Shown in pieces: positions 22,109-28,163 of a DNA stretch of 29,291 nucleotides. The notes beneath the pieces are model-generated. The model was not told where the DNA came from. It saw nothing but the letters and a program-made list of their open reading frames with translations, and made no database searches. The stretch comes from UBA1149 sp963579235 (GTDB lineage Bacteria; Desulfobacterota; Binatia; UBA1149), in the NCBI GenBank assembly GCA_963579235.1, contig CAUZFM010000028.1, forward strand, positions 1 to 29,291, written 5' to 3'. Within the stretch, counting starts at the first letter, position 1; each line of letters starts with the position of its first letter. The position numbers were made by a program, and so were the translations under genes.

Positions 22109-22591
22109 ATGGCGCGTATCAACGTTCCCGAAGGTGACGGCGAAGAGCTCCCGAGGCTGTTTTCCCTAAACCCCGATATGTTCGGAGCCGTGGTCACCTT
22201 CTCAACAGCGGTCTACGACAAAACCAGGCTACCCGTCCGCGTACGGGAATTTGCGCGCATGCGGGTGGCGCAGATCAATGACTGCGGGGTTTGACTGGCC
22301 ACGAGAGCCTCATCGTTGGTGGGGCAGGAAAACGTAGAGGGCCTGTACTGCTCGGTGCACGAGTATGCTGACAATTCCGACTACAGCGAGCAGGAAAAGC
22401 TGGCGATCGAATTCGCCGAACGTTTCTGCCTGAAGCACGACACGCTGGACGACGAGTTCTTCGAACGCATGCGCGGCCATTTTACGGAAGAAGAAATCGT
22501 CGACCTGACCGTGTGTTGCTCCATGTTCGTAGGCCTGGGCCGCCTGCTGGCGGTTTTCGACGTCGACCAGGAAGAAGCCATGCGGCTGTAG
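22109..22591 (+). CDS. CMD/AhpD-like selenoprotein with in-frame TGA (Sec62)
   Basis: One reading frame of 160 codons is interrupted only by TGA at 22292-22294. Translated through as selenocysteine it is a full carboxymuconolactone decarboxylase/AhpD-like domain: R-V-R-E-F-A-R-M-R-V-A-Q-I-N-D-C59-G-V-U62-L-A-T-R. E47 lies 12 residues before C59, as Glu118 lies before Cys130 in AhpD. Sec62 takes the place of Cys133, and R66 that of His137. The downstream half continues in the same frame with family-like helices (Y-S-E-Q-E-K-L-A-I-E-F-A-E-R). A strong SD (AGGAGGA) precedes the ATG. A SECIS-like hairpin follows the TGA. Likely a peroxidase/thiol-disulfide redox protein. A nonsense mutation is the alternative, less likely because nothing else is damaged and TGA replaces the one Cys position where Sec is expected. 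Confidence 0.85.
22307..22325 (+). promoter_or_regulatory. Candidate bacterial SECIS element
   Basis: GCCTCATC (22307-22314) pairs with GGTGGGGC (22318-22325) as 8 continuous pairs, two of them G-U, with the loop GTT (22315-22317). The loop begins 20 nt after the TGA, has G first and U second (the loop bases contacted by SelB in the E. coli fdhF element), and fits published bSECIS rules on stem, loop and distance. A second fold (ACGA 22301-22304 with TCGT 22313-22316) competes but puts the loop closer to the TGA. Confidence 0.65.
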
Positions 22592-22633
22592 CCCGCGGCA
22601 TGGAAGTATAGCCCGCCCGCCGCGACCGCGAGG

Positions 22634-22711
22634 CTAGTTCATGTAGCCGAGCGCCTCGAGGCGCTCCACCGAGGCCGGGTCAATGTCGGTCTTGTTGCCG
22701 GCCTTGAAAAA
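22634..22711 (-). pseudogene. C-terminal remnant of a sulfatase-like gene abutting the tRNA
   Basis: On the minus strand the bases directly after the tRNA's CCA read in frame as 25 residues ending D-I-D-P-A-S-V-E-R-L-E-A-L-G-Y-M-N and a TAG. The closing L-x-A-L-G-Y is characteristic of the C-termini of many bacterial sulfatases. No upstream part of such a gene is present: the tRNA and then a cupredoxin gene precede it. It looks like a fragment left by recombination at the tRNA 3' end. Identity rests on a short stretch. Confidence 0.45.
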
Positions 22712-22789
22712 TGGTGGTCACACCTGGACTCGAACCAGGGACTTCCTGCATGTGAGGCAGGCGCTCTAACCGGACTGAGCTATGCGACC
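22712..22789 (-). tRNA. tRNA-Val (CAC anticodon), with encoded CCA
   Basis: On the minus strand GGTCGCA pairs with TGTGACC as a 7-bp acceptor stem (one G-T pair), followed by A and CCA at 22715-22712. The D arm is GCTC...GAGC, the anticodon arm CCTGC-CTCACAT-GCAGG reads CAC (valine, GTG codons), and the T arm is CCTGG-TTCGAGT-CCAGG. All parts are of normal size in the 78 nt including CCA. Confidence 0.97.
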
Positions 22790-22917
22790 AACGGCAGCAC
22801 GACTAACCGCTGCAGGCTCGCAAGTCCAGTTGAACGTGGCCCCGGAGCCCCGGGACGGATGGCTTGGCCCGGCCTGGCTGCCGCGCAACCACTGGGCGAC
22901 TGCGCCCGGGCGCAGGG
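22790..22917. other. Intergenic stretch upstream of the tRNA
   Basis: No gene is supported here. It holds a 14-bp perfect palindrome, TGCGCCCGGGCGCA at 22901-22914, just after the cupredoxin gene's stop on the minus strand. It may end that transcript but has no T-tract. No confident tRNA promoter was found. Confidence 0.4.
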
Positions 22918-23793
22918 TCAGCTGCCGCCGCGAGCGGGGTAGGCAAAATCAACCGTGGGCGCATCGCCCGCTGGAAAATCGCCCGCCTGCAGCTGGGCTG
23001 CACGCTCGAGCCGACCCAGGCGCGGGTGCACCGCTGCCAGCGTGTAATCGCCAGGCACAAGGCCGCTTATACTGTAACGGCCCTGCTCGTCAGTGACGGC
23101 AAAGTAAGGGTGTTCGAGGACCCCCACGTAGGCTTCCATCCAAGGGTGCACGTCGCACTTGACCCGCACCAGCACCTCGGGCTTTGAAAAGCGGCGGCGC
23201 AGGGTCATGCCCTTGCGCGGCATTCCGAGATTAAAGCTGCGCGAACTTTCGGGCATCGCGTGGACGTTGTGCAGCGTGGGGTCGCTGTTACGAAACTCGA
23301 CTTCCTGACCGACTCGCACGCCCACCACGCGGGGCTCGTACATGCAGCCGCGCTGGTCGAGCACCACCGGCTCGTTGGGTACAGCGCGGGAGCCGGGCGC
23401 GACTCCAGCCGACACGTAGACAAAAACGCCGGCCAGGCCGCCCTGCCCGCCGGTGACGATGGACTGGCTGAAGACCGCGTCCTCATTAGCCTTAACGCAG
23501 TATGGGTCGGCAGACATTCGCAGCTGCTTTCTGGCTGGCGCGTTGCCCGGCAACGTGACCGTCCCGCTCACGGTTTCTGTGCCCGTTACCGGCTCGGCCA
23601 GCGCGCTGGTGTCGGCGCTTTCGCCCGGGTCCGGCGTAGCGGCCGCCGGCCGAGCGCTGTTGTTGCCGCTGTCGTCGTTGCCGCCGCAACCGGTTGCCAG
23701 CAGTCCCGCTGCCAACATTACACCGGCGAGCAGAACCGCCGGCCCGGGTAAACGACTATCAGTTGAAGTTACGTGTGAGATAAACCCCATCAT
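22918..23793 (-). CDS. Cupredoxin-like lipoprotein with a carboxypeptidase-regulatory-like domain
   Basis: The frame is open to 24045, but the ATG at 23793 gives a proper lipoprotein: a hydrophobic segment L-P-G-P-A-V-L-L-A-G-V-M-L-A-A-G-L-L-A and the lipobox L-A-T-G-C, then a Gly/Asn/Ser-rich linker. The 291-residue product carries V-S-G-T-V-T-L-P-G, V-F-V-Y-V-S-A-G, then a blue-copper-like region: V-G-Q-E-V-E-F-R-N-S-D-P-T-L-H-N-V-H and V-K-C-D-V-H-P-W-M, giving His, Cys, His and Met ligands of a type I copper site. A final Y-S-I-S-G-L-V-P-G-D-Y-T-L-A-A-V-H-P belongs to carboxypeptidase-regulatory-like or 'methylamine utilisation'-annotated proteins. It overlaps the end of hspQ by 35 bp. 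Probably a periplasmic, membrane-anchored electron carrier or copper protein. Confidence 0.8.
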   Translation of the reverse strand: MMGFISHVTSTDSRLPGPAVLLAGVMLAAGLLATGCGGNDDSGNNSARPAAATPDPGESADTSALAEPVTGTETVSGTVTLPGNAPARKQLRMSADPYCVKANEDAVFSQSIVTGGQGGLAGVFVYVSAGVAPGSRAVPNEPVVLDQRGCMYEPRVVGVRVGQEVEFRNSDPTLHNVHAMPESSRSFNLGMPRKGMTLRRRFSKPEVLVRVKCDVHPWMEAYVGVLEHPYFAVTDEQGRYSISGLVPGDYTLAAVHPRLGRLERAAQLQAGDFPAGDAPTVDFAYPARGGS

Positions 23794-24079
23794 CCATCCC
23801 GTCAAAGTAGTTATCCAGTCCGGGATTCTCGACGGCGATGCCCAGGCCGTCGCGCTGGAGATTGCGCTCGGCCACGTAGGTGCTGTTTTCCGAGCCGTCC
23901 ACGAGGACCTGGTACCAGGGCTGGTCTCGCGGCGGCATCGACTTGGCCACCTCGCGGTACCATTCCTCGCTGCCTTCGAACTCGGCGTCGACATCGACCA
24001 CGACACCGCGGTAGCCGAACAACCGATGTTCGACAAGTTGCCCAACGTGAAACTTGGCTTGGATTCTCAATGCTCCCAT
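23759..24079 (-). CDS. hspQ: HspQ / hemimethylated-DNA-binding (YccV-like) family protein
   Basis: A 106-residue protein. The ATG at 24079 is chosen because it gives the usual start and has a GAGGT SD just before it; the longer frame to 24196 adds a non-family peptide. Family marks are K-F-H-V-G-Q-L-V-E-H-R-L-F-G-Y-R-G-V-V-V-D-V-D, P-W-Y-Q-V-L-V-D-G-S and T-Y-V-A-E-R-N-L. HspQ in E. coli promotes Lon-dependent proteolysis and also binds hemimethylated DNA, so both names are in use. It is the first gene of a pair with the cupredoxin lipoprotein, whose start overlaps its 3' end. Confidence 0.9.
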   Translation of the reverse strand: MGALRIQAKFHVGQLVEHRLFGYRGVVVDVDAEFEGSEEWYREVAKSMPPRDQPWYQVLVDGSENSTYVAERNLQRDGLGIAVENPGLDNYFDGMDDGVYLTRNFN

Positions 24080-24384
24080 CTTAGAGACCTCTTTTTTCCG
24101 ACTCCTGTTTAAATGCAACCAGTGCTGTGTGCAGATTGAAAATACGGCACCTGGTTTCCAGTAACAGTCGACGAGGCAAGCGCTGGTTTTAATCACCCGG
24201 GCGACGCGCTTTCCTTTTTTCAGGGGGCGAGAGCCAGGCGAAAAAGAGCCGCGTGCCTCGATCGGGAAACCACAGGGGCGGCCCCGGCCCGGGCAATGGT
24301 CTCAGGCCAGATAGCCTGCCGTTCAGACCAGATGTCGCATTTTGCCGCAACATCTCGCTCGAAATGTTTCATATTGCTGCGTTT
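24080..24384. other. Intergenic stretch between hspQ and chdC
   Basis: This 305-bp region carries a possible short ORF (listed separately) and the A/T-richer leader of hspQ. GGGG-CGG-CCCC near 24275 could form a small hairpin. No strong terminator or RNA gene is recognised. Confidence 0.4.
24220..24372 (-). CDS. Small hypothetical ORF
   Basis: Fifty codons from ATG at 24372 to TGA, encoding M-K-H-F-E-R-D-V-A-A-K-C-D-I-W-S-E-R and an Arg/Ala-rich C-terminus. It starts 12 bp after the ChdC stop on the same strand. No ribosome binding site or known family is seen. It may be noncoding. Confidence 0.2.
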   Translation of the reverse strand: MKHFERDVAAKCDIWSERQAIWPETIARAGAAPVVSRSRHAALFRLALAP

Positions 24385-25200
24385 CTAGGAGGGAGCGTGG
24401 CCGCTCAGAAGCAAGCCGAGGCTGCCGGCACTGCTGCGTATGCCGAGATAAAACGGCCCGAACTCGGCGTAGAGGGCGCTGGCAGGGTCAAAGCGCATTT
24501 CGTGGACGAGCTTTTTGAACACCAGCATGTCGTCGGAGTGCAGGCTCACGCCCCACTCCCAATCGTCCAGTCCGATCGACCCGCCTATGACCTGGGTAAC
24601 CACCTCGTGGTACTTGTGGCCCACACTGCCGTGGCCGCGCATCATGTCGCGGCGTTCGTCAGCCGACAGGGTGTACCAGTTCACGGTCTCGCCGCGTTTC
24701 TTGTCCATGGGGTAGAAGCTGATGTACTTCTGCGGCGGCACGTCGCGGTAGAGGCGTTCTTTCATCTTCTCGCGCTGCTCTTCCACCGCCTCGGTCCAGG
24801 CTTCGTCGAAACCCTCGTCACCGCGGTTGAGTCCGCGGTCGGACAAGCGCTTGGCGGCGATGCCCATTACCTCGTTGAGGCTGACCTCGATGAGCGACAC
24901 GTAAGAGTAAGTGGGTTCCAGAAAACCGTAGAGCGCCGTCTGCCGGAGGGCCAGTTCGACGGCGTTGAGCGCCTCGGGCGATTCGCGGTAGTGCACGAAC
25001 ATGAGGTCGCCCTTCTGCGACAACACGCTGTACATGGCCGTGTCGCCCCGACGCACCGACGAAGCAGATTCGAGCCACGCGCGGGCTTCATCGAGAACGC
25101 TGCGCCGCTCATCATCGCTGAGCAGAGTCCAGGCCGTCCAGTCCACGCTCCACACGTCGTGCAGCGTGTACCAACCCTCCAGTGTTTGCGGAACGTCCAC
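24385..25200 (-). CDS. chdC: Coproheme decarboxylase (chlorite-dismutase family, HemQ)
   Basis: Last enzyme of the coproporphyrin-dependent heme pathway: removes two carboxyl groups from coproheme to make heme b, in the cytoplasm. It has 271 residues. The signature K-Y-I-S-F-Y-P-M-D-K-K-R (Y159/Y163 region, one of which should be the radical Tyr), N-W-Y-T-L-S-A-D-E-R-R and M-M-R-G-H190-G (expected heme ligand), then G-G-S-I-G-L-D-D-W-E-W-G-V-S-L, are those of HemQ, not of true chlorite dismutases, which keep a distal Arg. GTG start without a clear SD; the start could be a few codons different. It diverges from the small secreted protein gene. No other heme gene is in the window. Confidence 0.9.
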   Translation of the reverse strand: MDVPQTLEGWYTLHDVWSVDWTAWTLLSDDERRSVLDEARAWLESASSVRRGDTAMYSVLSQKGDLMFVHYRESPEALNAVELALRQTALYGFLEPTYSYVSLIEVSLNEVMGIAAKRLSDRGLNRGDEGFDEAWTEAVEEQREKMKERLYRDVPPQKYISFYPMDKKRGETVNWYTLSADERRDMMRGHGSVGHKYHEVVTQVIGGSIGLDDWEWGVSLHSDDMLVFKKLVHEMRFDPASALYAEFGPFYLGIRSSAGSLGLLLSGHAPS

Positions 25201-25321
25201 ACAGGTATTTGACAGGGTTCGCGCCGGCGAGTCCAGAGCGGCGGTCGGTGGGACCCGGGCCCAGCCACCGTTTTATTTGCCCCCACGGCAGTGAAACACT
25301 TCACCCTGTCGGAGACCCAGC

Positions 25322-25744
25322 ATGACCAGAAAAACATTCTTCAGGCTCGTGGCCATTTCGGTCGTACTCGCGGTAGCCTTCGGCGTAACCAGCTTTCGCG
25401 AGGCAATGGACGAGGCTCGCGGCCTGCGCGGCCTGCGCATCGAAGACGCGCGGCAGGAATGCAAGGACAGGGTGCGGGTTACGCGCGCGCTGCTTGAGCG
25501 TGGCGCTGTCAAGGCTACCAGCGGTGGCGACCCCTGCGCCGCTGCCGAGATGCTCACGGCAGCCCATCAGCAGGCCGAGCTGGCCGCCGTGATCTGCCGG
25601 CCGGTGACCAGCGGCGAGACCATGCTTACCGGCCCCGCGGCCAGGGACAACCTGGCCCGACTGCAGCGCGACTACTCGGCCGCCTGCAAGGCGACCGGGG
25701 CCTCGTCGGCTACAGCACCCGGTTCGCTGCCGACCGAAAAATAA
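25322..25744 (+). CDS. Hypothetical protein with N-terminal signal/anchor
   Basis: A 140-residue protein: M-T-R-K-T-F-F-R-L-V-A-I-S-V-V-L-A-V-A-F-G-V-T-S-F is a signal peptide or single membrane anchor, and the rest is a mostly helical, charged domain with four Cys (two about 23 residues apart in Q-E-C-K and P-C-A-A, then I-C-R-P and A-A-C-K), which could form disulfides in the periplasm. No family is recognised. Its last 73 bp are antisense to the end of the histidine kinase gene, so the two transcripts converge and overlap. ATG at 25322 has a weak GGAG 11 nt upstream. Confidence 0.6.
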   Translation: MTRKTFFRLVAISVVLAVAFGVTSFREAMDEARGLRGLRIEDARQECKDRVRVTRALLERGAVKATSGGDPCAAAEMLTAAHQQAELAAVICRPVTSGETMLTGPAARDNLARLQRDYSAACKATGASSATAPGSLPTEK

Positions 25745-27273
25745 AACGTCGTTCCCACGCCCTCGGTGGTCTCGCAGCGAATCTGCCCCCCGTGCCGCTC
25801 TATGATCTTGCGGACGTGGGCCAGGCCTATGCCTTCGCCGGGGGCGCTGTCGGCGTGAAAACGTCGGAAAGGTTGAAACACCTTGGCGGCCTGCGCGGGA
25901 GTCATACCCACGCCGGTGTCGCGCACGAAGTACTCGCAACCATCATCGCTTTCGACGCAACCCACCACGACAGAGCGTTCGGGCCCATCGCCGATGTACT
26001 TGGCCGCGTTGTCAACAAGGTTGCCGAGCACGGCTTCCATCTGCACGCGATCGGCCACCAACGGGGGAAGCGCCTCTACGGTGACCTTCACCTCGTCCTG
26101 CGAAAGCGCGTAGCCGAATGACCTGACCACGCCATCAACCAGGTCGTTCATGTCGAGGTCTTCGCAGTTATACGGCGCTCTCGCCGAACGCGAAAACTCG
26201 AGCAGTCGCTTGACCATGCGGTTGAGTTTTTCGACGCTGCGTATTGCGTCGCGTATCGGGTCGGCGACCATGGTCTCCATTCCGGTAGCGTTGTTGTAAC
26301 CGTCCTGGCTGAGGCGGGTAGAGAGATCGGACAGCTCGTCCAGGGCCACGTGCATGAATCCGTATATAGAGTGCATGGGCGACCTGAGATCGTGCGCTAC
26401 CACGTGTGTCATCTCCTCCATGTCGCGGGCCTGCAGGGCCAACATGTCGTTTTCGACCTGTAGACGCATGGCCTCGCGCTCGCGGCCGAGGATGTGCGCG
26501 TTCTCAACAGCCACGCCTAGTATCTGCGCAGCCGCGGCGAGCACCTTGAAGTCCTCCGAGGTCAGTAGATCCGGGTCGTCCGCGGGCACCAACAGGTAGC
26601 CGTAACAGCCCTGGCCGGTACCCAGCGATGCTACCGCCAGCGGACCGCTACGCCCCAACATAGAAGAAAGCTTCTCGTAAAGTTCGCTGTCCTCGCAACC
26701 TGGCTGTAGCAGCTTGACGTCCTCGTCGAGAGCCTCTGTGGCTGGAGGCTGCACCTCGATGCCGGGCGCGTGGCTCCCGTCTGCCGATTTGCCGTCGAAG
26801 TCCCCGAGCAGGCGCCAGCCCTCGCTACCGGGAAACTTGAGCATGCCCCAGCCCCGCCTGAACGACGTGGAGTGTTCGATCACATCGAGCACCTTGTCCA
26901 GGGCAACCTCCGGATCAAAGGAGAGGTGGGTAGTCTCGGCCATACGCAAAAACGCGTTGGTCTGTCTCCACAGCCGCGCCGTAGCGTCGGCCATGTCGCG
27001 CACCGTGGACTGCTGCTTAATCTCGCGCGAGACAAGCGCCTGCAGCAGGCCCGCCCCGCTGGCGGCATCGCTACCCGTGGCGCAGGCAAGCAAGCGACCC
27101 ACCGGTCCGTCATCTTCAAGTTCACGACAGCAACGCCCCGAGTCGGGCTCGGGCCGCGAGCCGGCCATCACTTCGCCCGTCGGATTCTCGATCCAGAACG
27201 CGGATCCCTCGTTGGCCGCCGCCAACTCCCAGCACAACTCGTCAAAAGCCTGCCAGCGCAACCTGTATTTCAT
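25672..27273 (-). CDS. GAF-domain sensor histidine kinase (orphan)
   Basis: The ATG at 27273 is chosen because it overlaps the Nudix stop as ATGA; a GTG at 27285 would add four residues. The 533-residue protein has no membrane span, so it should sense something in the cytoplasm. Residues about 110-260 form a GAF-like domain. A coiled linker leads to the H-box V-V-A-H-D-L-R-S-P-M-H-S (H294). The ATP-binding domain has the N-box L-G-N-L-V-D-N-A-A-K-Y, V-R-D-T-G-V-G-M and G-E-G-I-G-L-A-H-V-R-K-I-I-E-R-H-G-G. N-x-x-D-N-A-A-K-Y and the H-D-L-R-S-P type are like bacteriophytochrome/HPK families. No response regulator lies beside it. Confidence 0.9.
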   Translation of the reverse strand: MKYRLRWQAFDELCWELAAANEGSAFWIENPTGEVMAGSRPEPDSGRCCRELEDDGPVGRLLACATGSDAASGAGLLQALVSREIKQQSTVRDMADATARLWRQTNAFLRMAETTHLSFDPEVALDKVLDVIEHSTSFRRGWGMLKFPGSEGWRLLGDFDGKSADGSHAPGIEVQPPATEALDEDVKLLQPGCEDSELYEKLSSMLGRSGPLAVASLGTGQGCYGYLLVPADDPDLLTSEDFKVLAAAAQILGVAVENAHILGREREAMRLQVENDMLALQARDMEEMTHVVAHDLRSPMHSIYGFMHVALDELSDLSTRLSQDGYNNATGMETMVADPIRDAIRSVEKLNRMVKRLLEFSRSARAPYNCEDLDMNDLVDGVVRSFGYALSQDEVKVTVEALPPLVADRVQMEAVLGNLVDNAAKYIGDGPERSVVVGCVESDDGCEYFVRDTGVGMTPAQAAKVFQPFRRFHADSAPGEGIGLAHVRKIIERHGGQIRCETTEGVGTTFYFSVGSEPGAVADEAPVALQAAE

Positions 27274-28139
27274 GGCTTCACCCACAGGCCGGCCCTCATC
27301 ACGCGCCGGTTCAGTATGCGACCACTCGAGTGATGAACCGCGACGCCCGAGTCGTAGTCGTCGTCGCCCGGATAGAGGATCGCCACGGCGTCTTCACCCA
27401 CCGATATCTTGGGTTTGACCTCCACCACGTCCAGCGCGACGGCGGCCTCGAGCGCCTCGGCAACGGTATCGTGAAGGGCCACGCGGTCGAGCGCGCAAAG
27501 CGTGGGCGGCGCGAGTTTTATTTCCCTGTGCAGGTAGAGGTCCAAGGCCTGTTCGGGCTCGTACCAGCCCCCTTCTACCGACTCGACCCTGTCATGGTCG
27601 GCTTCCTGCCCCGCCGGCATAGCCGCGAGAAAAAACCTGGTGTCGTAGCGCTTGGGTGAGGGCTCGGGGGTGATCCAGTGGGCAAAGTAGTGCAGCGCGT
27701 CGGCCGCTATCTTGAGACCTTCGTCTACGAGCAGCTCCATGAATGCCACCGCACCGCCCGCAAGCTCGGCCCTGCGACTTCCGAGCCGCGCCACGAGCTC
27801 GGCGTCACGGGCCCCGCCGAGTACGCGTCCCGACGAGTCGCAGGCCAGCAGAACGCCGGCCTCTTCAAATAATTCGCGGACGGCAGCCACGTGGTAGCCC
27901 AGCGTCCGGTCCGCGGCGAGTTGCTCCATGCTCTGCGAAGAACGCTCGCCGTCGTAGCCACTCAGAGCGTCTTTCCAGCCGGACAGGGAGTCATCTTCGT
28001 CGACAACGCCACCGGGAAAAACGTGAACCCCACCCATAAAGCCAAGCGCGGAGTTACGCTTCACCATGAAAACTTCCAGCGAACCGTCCATATCGCGCAA
28101 GGGCAATACGGTGGCAGCGTCTCTTAAGTTGGTGGCCAT
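27270..28139 (-). CDS. Nudix hydrolase, NUDT19-like (acyl-CoA/CoA diphosphatase type)
   Basis: A 289-residue protein. The N-terminal A-A-T-V-L-P-L-R-D and F-M-V-K-R-N-S-A-L-G-F-M-G-G-V-H-V-F-P-G-G-V-V-D lead into a Nudix box split by about 40 residues: G-G-V-V-D-E-D-D, then A-A-V-R-E-L-F-E-E-A-G-V-L-L-A, which carries the catalytic R-E-x-x-E-E. This insertion and the 'G-F-M-G-G-x-x-V-F-P-G-G' stretch are known from the NUDT19/RP2p group, which hydrolyses CoA esters. H-W-I-T-P and R-F-F-L-A follow. It has GGAG about 10 nt before the ATG and lies 24 bp after the cysteine-rich repeat gene. The substrate is inferred from the subgroup. Confidence 0.85.
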   Translation of the reverse strand: MATNLRDAATVLPLRDMDGSLEVFMVKRNSALGFMGGVHVFPGGVVDEDDSLSGWKDALSGYDGERSSQSMEQLAADRTLGYHVAAVRELFEEAGVLLACDSSGRVLGGARDAELVARLGSRRAELAGGAVAFMELLVDEGLKIAADALHYFAHWITPEPSPKRYDTRFFLAAMPAGQEADHDRVESVEGGWYEPEQALDLYLHREIKLAPPTLCALDRVALHDTVAEALEAAVALDVVEVKPKISVGEDAVAILYPGDDDYDSGVAVHHSSGRILNRRVMRAGLWVKP

Positions 28140-28163
28140 ACGGGCTAAGTCTCCGAATGACTT

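Noticed and set aside
22292..22294. TGA read as a nonsense mutation making the CMD-like gene a pseudogene
   Set aside because: The rest of the frame is intact, the TGA stands exactly at a redox Cys position and a SECIS-like hairpin follows; selenocysteine explains all three.
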